From Apium graveolens (taxonomy: Eukaryota; Streptophyta; Magnoliopsida; Apiales; Apiaceae): a stretch of DNA of 64,000 nucleotides. A program made the position numbers and the translations under genes. The stretch covers positions 62,747,956 through 62,811,955 of the forward strand of contig NC_133653.1 in the NCBI RefSeq assembly GCF_009905375.1, given 5' to 3'. Of this stretch, positions 1 through 11,009 are shown piece by piece (within the stretch, counting starts at the first letter, position 1; each line of letters starts with the position of its first letter). The notes beneath the pieces were generated by a model. The model saw nothing but the letters and a program-made list of their open reading frames with translations, had not been told where the DNA came from and did no database searches.

Positions 1-517
1 AAGCATGTAAAGCATGTTAACCATAGAATAACTGACTGCATTAAAATTGCTAATCTTTCCTAAAAATGCTTTAATAAAATAATCACAGAGAAAATTCCAT
101 TCTTTTCTAAGGCCCATTCTCCTAACCTCACTTAATTTGGCAGGATTTAAAGAATAACCCATAGACACAAGCATGGTGCTCACATCTGTGTCTATGTGTG
201 GAAAAAGTGTGTTATTTTCAGGTAAATGAAAGCATGCTTGAATTTTATCTCATATAATGCAATAGTCATTACCTTTGAGAGCGAAGGCAATGGTCTTATC
301 TTTAGAGTTATACACTATAGTAGTCCAAATCTCCTCCACAACTTTACAGTAGATAACTGGAGATTCAAGCATCGCATAACTTAGTTTGCAACTTCAAATA
401 AATCCCATCATCTTGTGATAGTCCTCAGAAGCTGTAATATCTTTGTTCACCAGTTCTATAAAGTTGTTCTTTTCATACACAAATCCAGACCGAGACATGA
501 TTTGACTACAGGTGCCA
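1..517 (-). pseudogene. SV1 accessory ORF, N-terminal fragment (broken)
   Basis: This is the same protein type as the post-pol ORF of SV3 at 31078. The ATG at 517-515 opens MAPVVK as in SV3. A one-base loss soon after shifts the frame, and the next frame reads SGFVYEKNNF and DYHKMMGFI before an in-frame TGA near 394. The homology continues past the stop (CKLSYAMLE, EEIWTT) to the window edge. Historically such Sirevirus ORFs were called envelope-like, but nothing here shows a signal peptide or a transmembrane segment, and I assign no function. It is inactive as it stands. Confidence 0.75.
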
Positions 518-621
518 TTGCTCTGATTGATAGTAGTTACAGAGAAAAGGGGTTTTGTTTTGGAGACGAAGAGAGTAAAATTTCTTTGAGAAAAATAAAA
601 GTAAAATGGAACATAAAATGA

Positions 622-631
622 GGCTTTTATA
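622..631 (-). promoter_or_regulatory. TATA box of the SV1 accessory ORF
   Basis: On the minus strand the sequence is TATAAAAGCC, about 105 nt upstream of the accessory ATG at 517, followed by a pyrimidine-rich leader. The same ten bases lie about 107 nt upstream of the equivalent ATG in SV3 (30971-30980). Identity of both sequence and spacing supports a core promoter private to the accessory ORF. Confidence 0.6.
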
Positions 632-1920
632 CTATATAAGAAATAAAGAAGTAAAAATCTCTGTAAGTTGCTTCTCACTTGGAACAAAATAAAGTTCCAC
701 AGTAGAATTCATGACATGTTCTCGAATGAAGTGGTACTTGATCTCAATGTGCTTGGTCCTTGAATGTTGCACATGATTTTCAGTAATAACAATGGCACTT
801 GTATTGTCACAGAATATTGGGATCTTGTATACATATAGACCATAGTCCAATAGTTGATTGTTCATCCATAAAATCTGTGCACAACAATTACCAGCAACAA
901 TTGATTCAGCCTTGGCTGTAGAAGTAGAGATTGAATTTTGTTTCTTACTAAACCAAGACACTAGCTTGTTTCCTAGAAATTGACAAGTTCCTATTATACT
1001 TTTTATATCAATTTTACAACTTGCATAATCTGCATTTGAATAACCAATTATATCAAAACCAGAATCTCTGGGATACCAAATGCCAAGTTTTGGTATTCCT
1101 TTGAGATATCTAAAAATTCTCTTTATAGCTATTAAATGAGATCCTCTAGGATCAGCTTGAAATCTAGCACAAAGACAAGTTACAAACATTATATCTAGCC
1201 TACTAGCTATTAAATATAAAAGTGAGCCAACCATGCCTCTATAGCTTGAAATGTCCACAAACTTTTCAGTAGAGTTCAATTCAAGTTTAGTGGTAGTGGC
1301 CATGAAAGTTTTTGCAGATGTGCAATTCATTAAGTCAAACTTCTTTAAAAGATCATAAATATATTTGGATTAACTAATGAATATTCCATCACCAACTTAC
1401 TTAAACTGTAAACCAATAAAGTAAGTTAGTTCTCTCCTCATGCTCATTTCATACTTACTTTGCATTAGTTTGGAAAACTTTTTGCAAAGTTTCTCATTTG
1501 TAGAGCCAAATATAATATCATCTACATAAATATGAACAAGTATACTAGAGCCATTAATATTTCTAAAGAAAAGAGTTTTGTCAATAGTACCTCTTTTGAA
1601 ATGATTTTATAAAAGAAACTTTGACAAACTGTCATACCAGGCTCTGGGTGCTTGCTTTAAACAATAAAGTGCTTTTAAAAGATAATAGACATAATCTGGA
1701 AAGTTGAGGTCTTCAAAACCAGGAGGATGACTGACATAGACTTCCTCCTTCAAATCTCCATTCAGAAATGCACTTTTAACATCCATTTGATAGACCTTGA
1801 AATTGGCATGAGCTGCATATGATAGAAAAATTCTGATGGCTTCAAGTCTTGCAACAGGAGCAAATATCTCATCAAAATCTATTCCCTCTTGTTGGCAATA
1901 GCCCTTAGCAACCAATCTGG
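632..1920 (-). pseudogene. SV1 pol, reverse transcriptase and RNase H part (broken)
   Basis: Minus-strand remnants of copia RT and RNase H. From the right: [20 protein letters not shown], then [11 protein letters not shown] and [11 protein letters not shown] (RT), an intact YVDD catalytic motif near 1518-1530, then GYSNADYASCKID, CDNTSAIV and [15 protein letters not shown] (RNase H). In-frame stops occur near 1607 and at two further points before 1330. The C-terminus is truncated: after EIFT the sequence jumps to the accessory-ORF promoter, losing the last part of pol and the spacer that SV3 retains. The right end at 1920 is the PK1 insertion point. Confidence 0.85.
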
Positions 1921-2012
1921 TGTTACAATAGCTATAAAACTAGTGTTGCAGTGAAATACCGGTGTTACAGAACATGTAATACCAGCACCTGGTGTTACAT
2001 TAGGTTACCTTT
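1921..2012. repeat. PK1 left subterminal repeats
   Basis: Four imperfect copies of GGTGTTACA-type units occur in about 90 bases: tgttacaatag, agtgttgcagtg, ggtgttacag and ggtgttacatta. They match the repeats at the other end of PK1 (5630-6110). Confidence 0.6.
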
Positions 2013-3459
2013 TTATTTATTTTAAAATTATTAAAATGAGTTTGTTATAAAAAATTATAAAACCATTGGGGCCCGAAATTGGTGACATGGCATATGGGAG
2101 ACCTACTACTGTTAACATCACCTTAAACTTTGGGCTTTGTTTTCAAACTTTATATAATAATTATATATATATATATATATTACATAAAATAATTAAAATA
2201 TTTATTTGATTTCAAAAATAGTAATATTCTAAATTATTAACATATTTTCAAATAGCAAGAGTTTCGTAAATAGGTAAATTAGTATTTATTAAATATCACA
2301 TAAATTTTATTTTACTAAATTCAAAATGATTAATTTTATATCGTAAAACTAGAAATTAAATTTATATTTGATTTTATAAAAGATTTAATTCCATGAAAGT
2401 AATTTATTTATTTATTTAAATAATTAGGATATTAGTTAAATACTAGTTAAGATATTTATTTATTGAATTTAAAATTAAAAATAATTTAAAAAAACTAAAA
2501 TATGCACAAATATTAAATTTATTGTAGAGCCATGTGAATTATTAGAGCGGTAAAAGCTCTGGCCCTGATTTTCACAAGAAACTTTAATTTTTCACGATCC
2601 CCATTTTATTTTTCTTAGTACCTCTCCATCTGTTTATGAGATCTCACCCCCCTCTCTCAGAATCTCACTTTCGCTTTCTATAACCTCACAGTATCGTGTC
2701 TGCAACCTGATTGTATATATAAAGGTCTCGATTAATTAAGAGTTTAAAGCTTATTCTTTAAATTAGGGGTTCAATTTTGAGTTCAATTAGGGCTTGTATT
2801 TAATTTAATCTGAACTAATTACTCCGTATTTTTGTTTCTAGGGCTTCTTCATATCTGAGAATTGAAGGCTTCGATTTCACGTATATTTGCTCTCTTTCTT
2901 GTTATGCAGTGGGGTTTAGGTATTTTTGTGTTCGACAAGTATAAGGACTAATTTGTAGAAGTTTTTGGGGATTTCGCCCCCTCGTGGTGCTGCTGGACCT
3001 GGAGTTTTCACAATACCTGATGTTAAAACTGAGTGAGAGATAGTTGATTATCTTTTTCAAGTTTTCAAGTAATTTGATTTGTATTTTCCTAATGTGGTAT
3101 GAGTGTGTTTTTTGGTGTTGATTGTGTGTTTTGTTTTGCTTTATTTTGTAATGATAGATGATGAACTTGCAAAGGTCGAAGGGACAGGTTCATGCTTTAT
3201 CTGGGATAAGTTTGGTCACATTGTAAGTTTTTACTGTCCAATTGAGAAGTATGTCACAAGCTTCATCTGATAAAGTGATATGCTAGTTCAGGCCAATCAT
3301 TGCTAAGCATTGGGTTTAACTGGGTTATATAATGAATTTGTAAAATTCACCAATTTTATAGTGATAAATAAGTATCTAGTTCTTATAAAGTTGTAAAATA
3401 TGCTGCTTTCTTTCTCTAAATGCAAATGTTATTTTATTGATTTTCACTTCACAAATAAG
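2013..3459. other. PK1 interior: AT-rich DNA followed by a promoter/leader-like stretch
   Basis: From 2100 to 2530 the DNA is AT-rich and non-coding, with a TA dinucleotide tract near 2160-2182. From about 2530 to 2900 it looks like a gene start: CT-rich leader-like sequence (2580-2700) and a TATATATAAAGG element near 2714. I cannot identify a protein here. Short open stretches near 2980-3040 and 3155-3225 may be diverged exons. This could be the captured promoter and first exons of the NAD kinase gene or of another gene. Confidence 0.35.
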
Positions 3460-3708
3460 GAGATATCACTACTGCATATGAAAGTTGACCTCATTGTGAC
3501 TCTTGGTGGAGATGGAACTTTTTTTTGGGTACATGCTTCTAACCATCTGTTATGTACATTGATGGCGTGTCTTCAATATTATTTTCAAACTCTTTTTTGT
3601 TTACTAAATTTTTTGATTTCCAATGTGTAGGCGGCTAGAAAATTTAAGGGGCCAGTGCATCCAATTGTCCCATTCTCTTTAGGCTCTCTGGGTTTCATGA
3701 CCCCATTT
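3460..3708 (+). pseudogene. Captured NAD kinase gene fragment (two exons plus intron)
   Basis: NAD kinase phosphorylates NAD to NADP. The first exon (3460-3528) encodes [20 protein letters not shown] followed by FFW, which contains the diagnostic GGDGT diphosphate-binding motif. An intron follows with canonical borders (GT at 3529, AG ending at 3630). The next exon (3631-3708) encodes [20 protein letters not shown] then TPF, the conserved NAD kinase block, and ends at a GT donor at 3709. Spliced, the frame is continuous across the junction. The upstream and downstream exons of a plant NAD kinase are absent, so no enzyme can be made. Retention of the intron shows capture at the DNA level rather than through mRNA. 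Position inside a repeat-ended insert argues for transposon capture. Confidence 0.85.
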
Positions 3709-5629
3709 GTATCCTCCATAATTTTAATGTTATCTTGATGTTTAATATTGAGTTTTCTCTTATTAAGATGAAAAAAATACAGATATTATCCCTTTTACTC
3801 TTGTTGGCCACCACTCCTGGTCAGTTTTATGCTCGTAGGTACCAGTTTGTTATGCTCTTAAATTTTATTTTTCTAGCCTGTATCCTAAATCTCTCCTCTT
3901 TTTTAAGTAAAAAAAAGTAAATTATCGTTATGTGCATTTTGATTTTTTATTATTTCTTTTTGTTCTTGGAATTTTGTTGCAATGCATGTTGTTTTGGAAC
4001 CATGCCATTCTCCGAATTATTTTGCCAATTGATAACTAAGTTCATGTATAATTTAAACTCCAACTTTAATTTTTTAGAAATTTAAGGCACTTAATTTTTT
4101 TTATCAATTCTTTCTTTTGTCTATTATTTATTTAAAAAAATGTCAAGAATTGGCTATTTTTTGTACCATAAATTTCTCACTGCAGTTTTATTTTGAAGCA
4201 AGATAGAGTTCTCTTGCTCTGTTAAGAAACAGTGCTTTCCTTTATCATATTGGATAGTTGAATTTGGGTAGGGGTATCTACTTTTGTTTAAGGAGTTAAT
4301 TTATCTAAATTCATAGGTTGGTAATTTATCATTTTAGACATAGTTAGAGACTTGGAAATATAATTGACATTTGTTCGTAACTTTACTGACATGCTTTACT
4401 ATATGTCGACTAAGTCTTGTTGAAGCTGTCATTTTTTATATTTTTTTCGTATTCCTTCACCTTCCGGGCTTTATATAAATGTATAATATTATGAGGTTTG
4501 GCAGATTCTTTTTTGGTAATTTTGTTTCTAATGTAACATGGTTGATACGTTAAACAAGATAATTTTATCCATGTATATCACATTTCATTCAATTAGATGG
4601 TGTAGAGCCTTCTTAATGTATTTTACATTATGTGTACCAGCCTGAAAGTTACCATTTTCTTCAGCACTGGAGTCAGGCTTCCAATTTGTTTCATCATTAT
4701 TGTCTTTTACTTTTGGGTTCTACTGATGCTAGTATTTTTTAACTTTAATTTGTATTTGTAAAAATTTATTCCTGCTTTGCTTTGATGAGGAACTAGATGA
4801 AGAGCCTAAAAACAGCTTATAGAAAGATATTCATGGCTACTGATGGAAGCTTTGAAGACCGACTTGCTCAAGTGGTATATTTTTGTTCCTTCTCTATCTT
4901 TTTCAAATAAGTTATCAACCGATAAACAAACCCTCCTCTCGATTGATGCTCATTTACAAGCCCCATCTCTATTTGTTGAATTGTTTACCTCTTTGTGTGT
5001 ATATATATTTAAATATAATATTGTAGGAGCAATATAAGAGTGGGCTCTTGTTCCTGTTGTGTGCTTCATGGTCCAATCGTCGAGGAATCTGCAAATATAG
5101 ATCTCGGAGTGGTACGGGATCTGTATGAAGTTCGTCAAGTTACTAATTTTGAATTATGACTGGGCAGACACAATTCAACACTGACAAATTGATATTTTTT
5201 TCCAAATACAGGATTGGTCTGGTCAAAATGATAGCGATATTATTCAGTGTTCTGTGAATTTGGAACTATGCTTTTAGGTGTTGCAGTTTTGCACAATACC
5301 AGAGAGCCACCCCCATCTCCTTCAGGTTTTTGATACTACCAAGTATGTGAAAATAGTCTGATTACTCCCTAACCTACTAAGTATGCGCAATTAGTCTGAT
5401 TACTCCCTTTGATATGTTTTTGTTATGAATCAGATTTCTCCCGAGGATAGAAATTTATAAGAAAAGGTGGTGAAGCAGAGAAAAATGATTATTGGGAGAA
5501 GAAAAAACCAAGAATTTGTTATGGGAAGAAGGGGATCAACATAGCTTCAAAGTATTAATAACCTTCTTCGTAGTTTGGATTGCATGGAGTATAGTTATTT
5601 GATCGATCGTATTGTTGTAATTTTATGTG
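3709..5629. other. PK1 interior without recognisable genes
   Basis: AT-rich, intron-like sequence. I see no further NAD kinase exons. A short open stretch near 5065-5150 (LHGPIVEESANIDLGVV in one frame) might come from a second captured gene, but I do not recognise it. Small ORFs here look like chance. Confidence 0.4.
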
Positions 5630-6110
5630 GTATTTGTAACATTTTGGATATGTATTGTAAATTTTAAATAGAACATGTTTTTCAAATTTTAAAATTAAAT
5701 GTTACATATGCCTATTATAGTGTAATGTATGTTTTAATTTAGTGTTAGATTACAAATGCTACTATTACTTAATTAAAAAGATTGGTGTTACAATTGATAG
5801 AACAGACTGTTACAATAAGTTATATGGGACCCACAGGTGGTCCCACTTATGCAATCTTGATCAAGCTTTTGTATCACTCATTTTGTGTTACATTTGGGCC
5901 TGTTAGTGTTACAGTAGGTTCCTATTGTAACATTTTCCTCTCTGTTACAATAGATCAGTGAAGTGTTATATTAGGGTGTCTATTATAATGCTCGTATATG
6001 TAACGCGCCCGGTGTTACAATAGACCTATTGTAAAGTTTTTGGGGTCTATTGTAACGTTTTTGGGGTCTATTGTAACACCATTTAGGCATTACAATAGCC
6101 CATTTATGGT
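5630..6110. repeat. PK1 right subterminal repeats
   Basis: A dozen or more copies of GTGTTACAATAG-like units occur in both orientations, densest at 5960-6100, where two near-identical copies of ggggtctattgtaac stand side by side. They correspond to the left-end units at 1921-2012, mostly inverted, and define the two ends of PK1. Confidence 0.65.
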
Positions 6111-6116
6111 GTACTG

Positions 6117-7530
6117 TATGTGCTTCATTTGTTGCTAACTTTTCTGAATTATCCATAAAGATTATTTCTTGATCACTTTCATCATCACTATCATCACAGT
6201 TCATCTCAACATTGTCAAATTTGAGTCTTTCATGGAAACCTTCATCTTGCTGTCCTTCAATCTTAATATCATCAAACATAACATGTACATATTCCATAAC
6301 AATGTTGGTTCTGAGATTGTAGACTCTGTATGCTTTTCCAATTGCATACCCAATAAAAATACCTTCATATACTTTGGCATCAAACTTTCTATGCTGCTTA
6401 GTTTGATTCCTTAAAATATAGCATGTGCAGCCAAAGACATGAAGAAAATTTAGTGTTGGCTTCCTGTTCTTGAATAATTCATAAGGAATCATGCATTTTA
6501 CTTGATTAACCAAAGAAATATTCTGAGTGTAGCATGCAGTATTCACAGCTTCTGCCCAATAGTAAGTTGGTAACTTTGATTCTTCTATAATTGTCCTTAC
6601 AACTTCAATAAGAGATCTATTCTTTCTTTCCACCACTCTAGTTTTTTGGAGTCCTTGCTGCTAAAAACTCATGCATAATCCCATTTTATTCACAAAACAA
6701 CCTCATTACATAATTCTTGAACTCAGTTCCATTGTCACTCCTGATTCTTCTAACTTTGAGATCAGGATGATTGTTGACTTGCCTTACATGATTGATTATG
6801 ATTTCACTAGCTTCATCTTTAGATTTTAGGAAATGTGTCCAAGTGAACTTTTAGAAATCATCCACAATCACTAAGCAATATCTTTTCTTTGAGATTGACA
6901 ACACATTGACTGCTCCAAACAAGTCCATGTATAATAGTTGTAGTGGTTCTTCAATTGTGGATTCAAGCTTCTTTTTGAATAATGCCTTGATTTGTTTTCC
7001 TTTCTAACAGGCATCACACAGTCCATCTTTTGAAAACTCAACTTGAGGAATTCCTCTTACAAGACTAATTCATTCATAGTCTTGAAGTTTAGATGGGACA
7101 GTTTCTTGTGCCACATCCAACTTTCATCTTGACTTGCTTTGCTAAAAAGACAAGTAATAGAATTTGCACTTGATGAGTTGAAGTCATCTAGATACACATT
7201 TCCTTTTCTCACTCCAGTGAGTAACACTTTGTTGTTCTTTTTTTTGTAACAACACAGGCTTCTGAATTGAATGTTACTAAGTTGCCCTTGTCACAAAGCT
7301 GGATGACACTCAAAAGATTGTGTTTGGGTCCATCCACTAGAGCAACTTCTTCAATGATGACATTGTCTTTAAAAATCAAGCCATATCCCACAGTATACCC
7401 TTTGCTGTCATCTCCAAAAGTGATACTTGGGCCAGCTCTCTACTTGAACTCTGTGAGCAAGGTAGAATCTCCAGTCATGTGCCTTAAGCAACCACTGTCC
7501 AAATACCAAAAATTCTTCCTGTTTCCTTGC
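6117..7530 (-). pseudogene. SV1 pol, protease and integrase part (broken)
   Basis: Minus-strand remnants of copia protease and integrase. The order is a protease region, a zinc-binding stretch of integrase near 7000-7150, then the integrase core around 6640-6960 and [40 protein letters not shown] and the C-terminal [20 protein letters not shown]. Several in-frame stops and frame changes occur, for example near 6660 and 7000. Homology to SV3 integrase ends near 6117, where PK1 sequence begins, so the linker to RT is lost. Confidence 0.8.
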
Positions 7531-7546
7531 ACACATCAAAATCAAA

Positions 7547-9943
7547 TCAAGTTGATTTTGGTACCCAAGTTTCCTTGGGTCCTGCCTTGTTAGCCTTCTT
7601 TTTAGGGTTCTTAGGCTTTTCCACATTTGAATTAGGTGAATGAGATTCACCCTTGGTCATTTGACTTAAGAGAATGAGATTATCATGCACAGGTTGGTTA
7701 ACATGAAATGGCATATTATTTGCAAACATGTTATTCCAGTATGGCATGCTAAATGGCATTTGAGGCATACTAAATGTACCATATTAAGGATTTTGTGCAA
7801 ATAGAATATTAGTAAATTATGCATTCAAATTTTGTGCAGTCATAACATTCATAGTCATTATGGGCATGTTGGGAAATGAGGGAGGTGCGGAAATGGGTGC
7901 ATTCATAGCAGATTTGCAGTTAACAGACAAATGATTAACATTACCACACTTAACACAGATTTTTCTAGGAGCATATTTATCATGTGTGTATTTGTTATAT
8001 TTGTTAATTCCTACTTTCCCATTCCTGTTATTCTTCCTTTTGGAGTCTGCCTTGACCTCAATTTTCTCCAATTTATCACTTAGTTGCTTCATTGACAGAT
8101 GCCCCAGATTAACTCTTTTGTTTTCCTTGACTTGACTTGATTTACCTGTAACAGAGTTCTTGGAAACTGATCCATATTTTTCATTGAGCTTAGATAGATT
8201 AGCTTTGCTAATTGGTTTGCTTTTATTGGACGGATGTGGTTCTTTGTCTTTCGACGGATAATTCCTTTTATCATTCGATGTATAATCTTCATTATCTGTT
8301 GAATCCACATCCGTTGAAAGTCCTTATATCAAACCAGGGTCCAGTTTCTCCTTGCTCTTTTTCCAGGCTTCTTTATAGAATAATTCTATACCTTGAACTT
8401 TAGAAATTTGGGTATGAACATCTCTTGATGACTTCCAGGCTTTGATTACCTCTTGCTCTCGTTCAAGCTGTTTTCTTAAAATATCCACTTTCTTTAAAGA
8501 TTCATTCAGTTCTTCCTTAGTAATTCTTCACTCTATTTTCAGTTTCTCAAACTCAACAAACTGAGTTTCTAACACAGTGTTTCTTTCACTTAAAAACAAA
8601 TTATTTTCCTTAATTTTTGTGTTTTCTTTAGTAAGAGATTTAAGTGTAACACGCAAGTGATATAATTTTGTTAACACGTCATTTATAGCATCATTACGTT
8701 CATCTTTAGAAAGGTGTGCTAGATTAGTAGTAATTACCTGATTGCTTGAAGAACTGACTTCTGCTTCATCTAATTTGGCCATTAGAACTGAATTAACATA
8801 GCTTGTTTCTTCATTTTCATCTACCCCATCAGCTGCCCAGTCGTTATCTTGAGTCAACAAAGCCCTTTCATTTTGTTTGAGCAATTCAAAGTATTTCTTT
8901 TTGTAATTCACAGGCTCAAACTTCTTCCTTTCAGAATTAGGCTTTCTGCATTCACTTGCAAAATGACCACTCAAGCCACATTTGAAACATTTGAATTTGG
9001 ATTTATCCACCATTTTTCTATTTAACTTGGTTGCTTCAAAATTCTTTTTGAATTTGAGCTTGTCAAACCTTCTTGATAGAAAAGTTAGATGTTCATTTAT
9101 GTCCTCCATTTCATCCTGACTGAGATCATCTTCATGCTCAGCCACTAGCCCTTTTCCTTTTCCTTGACAAACCCTAGAGTTTGGTGCAGATTCCACAGTT
9201 TCAACCTTCAACTCTTTCACTCTCTCTTCTTCAGCCACCAAAGCTATAGATCCTGCCTACTTCCTTCCTTTCTCTATCTGCTCATCTTGTTTCAACTCAA
9301 GCTCATAAGTTTTTAGAATGACATACAATCTCTCCAAAGTGAATTCCTTGTAATCTTAAGAATTTCTGAGAGAGACAGTCATGGGATTCCACTCTTTTGG
9401 TAGAGATCTAAGGAATTTAAGGTTTGAATCCTTTGTCTGATAGACTCTTCCATGCAGCTTTAGTGCATTTAGTAATTTTTTAAATATACTAAAGATGTCA
9501 CTCAAAGATTCACTATCTTCACAATGAAAGTGCTCATACTGCTAGATTAGAAGTTGCATCTTATTTTCCCTCACTTGTTCAGTTCCATCATATATGATTC
9601 GAATTGTATCCCAAATATCTTTAGTAGTTTTGTAGTTGATGACATTGTCAAACATCTCTCCATCAAGACCATTGAATAAAATGTTCATAGCCTTCTTGTC
9701 TTTGTGTACTTTCTCAATATCTTCATTTGTCCATTTTGATTGTGGTTTTGGAACACTTTGCTCATTTCCTATAGCTCCTTTAGTATCTGTAGCATCTCTT
9801 CAAGGAACATGAGGGCCTTTCTCAATGCAATCAACATATCTTTCATCTTGAGAAAGAAGATGCAGGTGCATTTTCACCTTCCAATGGTGATAGTTGTCTT
9901 TATCCAAGAACGGGATCTTCACTCCAACATCCTTCCTGCTCAT
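7547..9943 (-). pseudogene. SV1 gag (broken)
   Basis: Gag forms the virus-like particle. The ATG at 9943 opens MSRKDVGVKIP, parallel to SV3 gag MSKKDIGVKIP. An in-frame TGA at 9802-9800 and later stops break it. The best preserved piece (8528-9241) holds the zinc knuckle CFKCGLSGHFASEC. A second knuckle-like motif CVKCGNVNHLSVNC lies near 7920-7960, and the C-terminus ends KETWVPKST as in SV3. The motif TCGACGGATA and relatives occur in the part between the knuckles (8225-8317), at the same place as the motif cluster in SV3 gag. Confidence 0.8.
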
Positions 9944-9989
9944 GTTGTTAGTTGCTTTGATCTTTAAACTCTTATTGTGTCAAGAGCTT

Positions 9990-10001
9990 GCTCTGATACC
10001 A
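9990..10001 (-). other. SV1 primer-binding site (initiator tRNA-Met type)
   Basis: On the minus strand the sequence is TGGTATCAGAGC, two bases inside the 5' LTR border. It is complementary to the 3' end of plant initiator tRNA-Met and is identical to the sites of SV3 and SV4. Confidence 0.85.
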
Positions 10002-10003
10002 AT

Positions 10004-11009
10004 TGTTAATCCCAAACAATCTAAGTAGAATTACAGAAGGGGTGTTGAATGTAATTCTTGGTTTTTTTTCAATCTTTTAAAACTTCTTGCAAATATAAAT
10101 ATAACCGTGTATGAATATTCTAAGTGCGGATAAGAAATATTCAAGTATTCAAATACACAGTAAATAAATAAGGATGTTTAAAAACTTTCTGGTGGATTGT
10201 TGTTTCCACCAGAGATATATATAAATGTAGAAGATCTCTGTGATGCAAGAATGCACACAACTGCTTAGAAGTGAATTTACAAAGACAGAACTAAGAAAAT
10301 TTTAACATATTTTTCCTTATCTATTTCTCTGTTCTTTCAATAGATATTTTTCTACTTGCTACTCTTGATTTATATATATCACCAAGTTACATGTGAAAAG
10401 AGACAAACTAATAAAACAAACATGTTTAAGTCTAATCACATGTTTCTTCATTTCTCTATCCAGCATCTTTGTATTTCTTCAAGTTAGCATGGAAATGGAA
10501 ATGCTTCTTGATCTTCATAATCCTGATTATAGGCTGCCACATTCCTCTTGTATACAATCAACCCATGTGACTATCAAGTCACTATCAACTCCTATTTGAA
10601 TTTGTCATCTGTCGAGACTCTGTTGGATCATCCGTCAAAACTCTATTGAATCATCCGTCGAGACTCTATTGGATCATCCGTCGAATGTGACTTGGGTCAT
10701 CCGTCGAAGCCTTGTAGCAACATTCGTTGAAAGTATTTCCATAGCAGTTGACTCAGTTTCACTTACGCAAAATTACAAGGCATCTAATATATACAATTAG
10801 CCAACCTATTTTACATATTATTCTTGCAGTCAACATGACTTATAATATCCTACAACTTCTAATCCTTCAAGATATTATTTATTTAATCATAAGCTACTCT
10901 CTCAACGGATGACAAGTAAGATTATCCGTTGAGAGTTATAATTACACTTAATTAAATATACTAAGGTATTTTGGTAAAATATCATCAAGCCTACAATTTA
11001 TTCCTAACA
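10004..11009 (-). repeat. SV1 5' LTR
   Basis: Bounded by TG at 10004 and CA at 11009 when read on the plus strand, next to the primer-binding site. Copies of CATCCGTCGA and its relatives lie at 10630-10707, and two TCAACGGAT-type copies at 10902-10932. The partner LTR is outside the window, so the target duplication (probably AGATA at 11010-11014) cannot be checked. Confidence 0.75.

Larger units (their letters stand above)
1921..6116. mobile_element. PK1: Pack-type DNA transposon-like insert carrying host gene fragments
   Basis: This block interrupts SV1 pol between the integrase C-terminus and the start of RT. Both ends are crowded with the unit GTGTTACAATAG and its reverse complement, as in the subterminal repeats of CACTA-like elements, although I do not see a clear CACTA terminus. 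The inside is single-copy-looking DNA with a promoter/leader-like stretch and two NAD kinase exons with their intron. No transposase is present, so any movement needed a helper. I found no convincing target duplication; compared with SV3, about 0.6 kb of SV1 is missing at the site. The end coordinates are accurate to about 10 bases on the right. Confidence 0.6.
1..11009 (-). mobile_element. SV1: decayed Sirevirus-like Ty1/copia retrotransposon, partial
   Basis: The element reads right to left: 5' LTR (10004-11009), primer-binding site, gag, protease, integrase, reverse transcriptase, RNase H and the start of a post-pol accessory ORF at the left edge. The 3' LTR is outside the window. Domain order PR-IN-RT-RH is that of Ty1/copia. 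The extended gag with two zinc knuckles and the ORF after pol place it with Sireviruses. The coding regions are riddled with stops and frameshifts. PK1 interrupts it at 1921-6116, and a pol-to-accessory-ORF deletion of about 0.5 kb is apparent by comparison with SV3. It is inserted in the CACTA element that begins at 11010. Confidence 0.85.

Noticed and set aside
3460..3708. A functional NAD kinase gene
   Set aside because: Only two exons are present, no flanking catalytic exons are found, and the block lies inside an insert in a dead retrotransposon.
1921..6116. A classical CACTA element for PK1
   Set aside because: Subterminal repeats are suggestive, but I see no CACTA/CACTG termini, no 3-bp duplication and no transposase, so I keep the class open.
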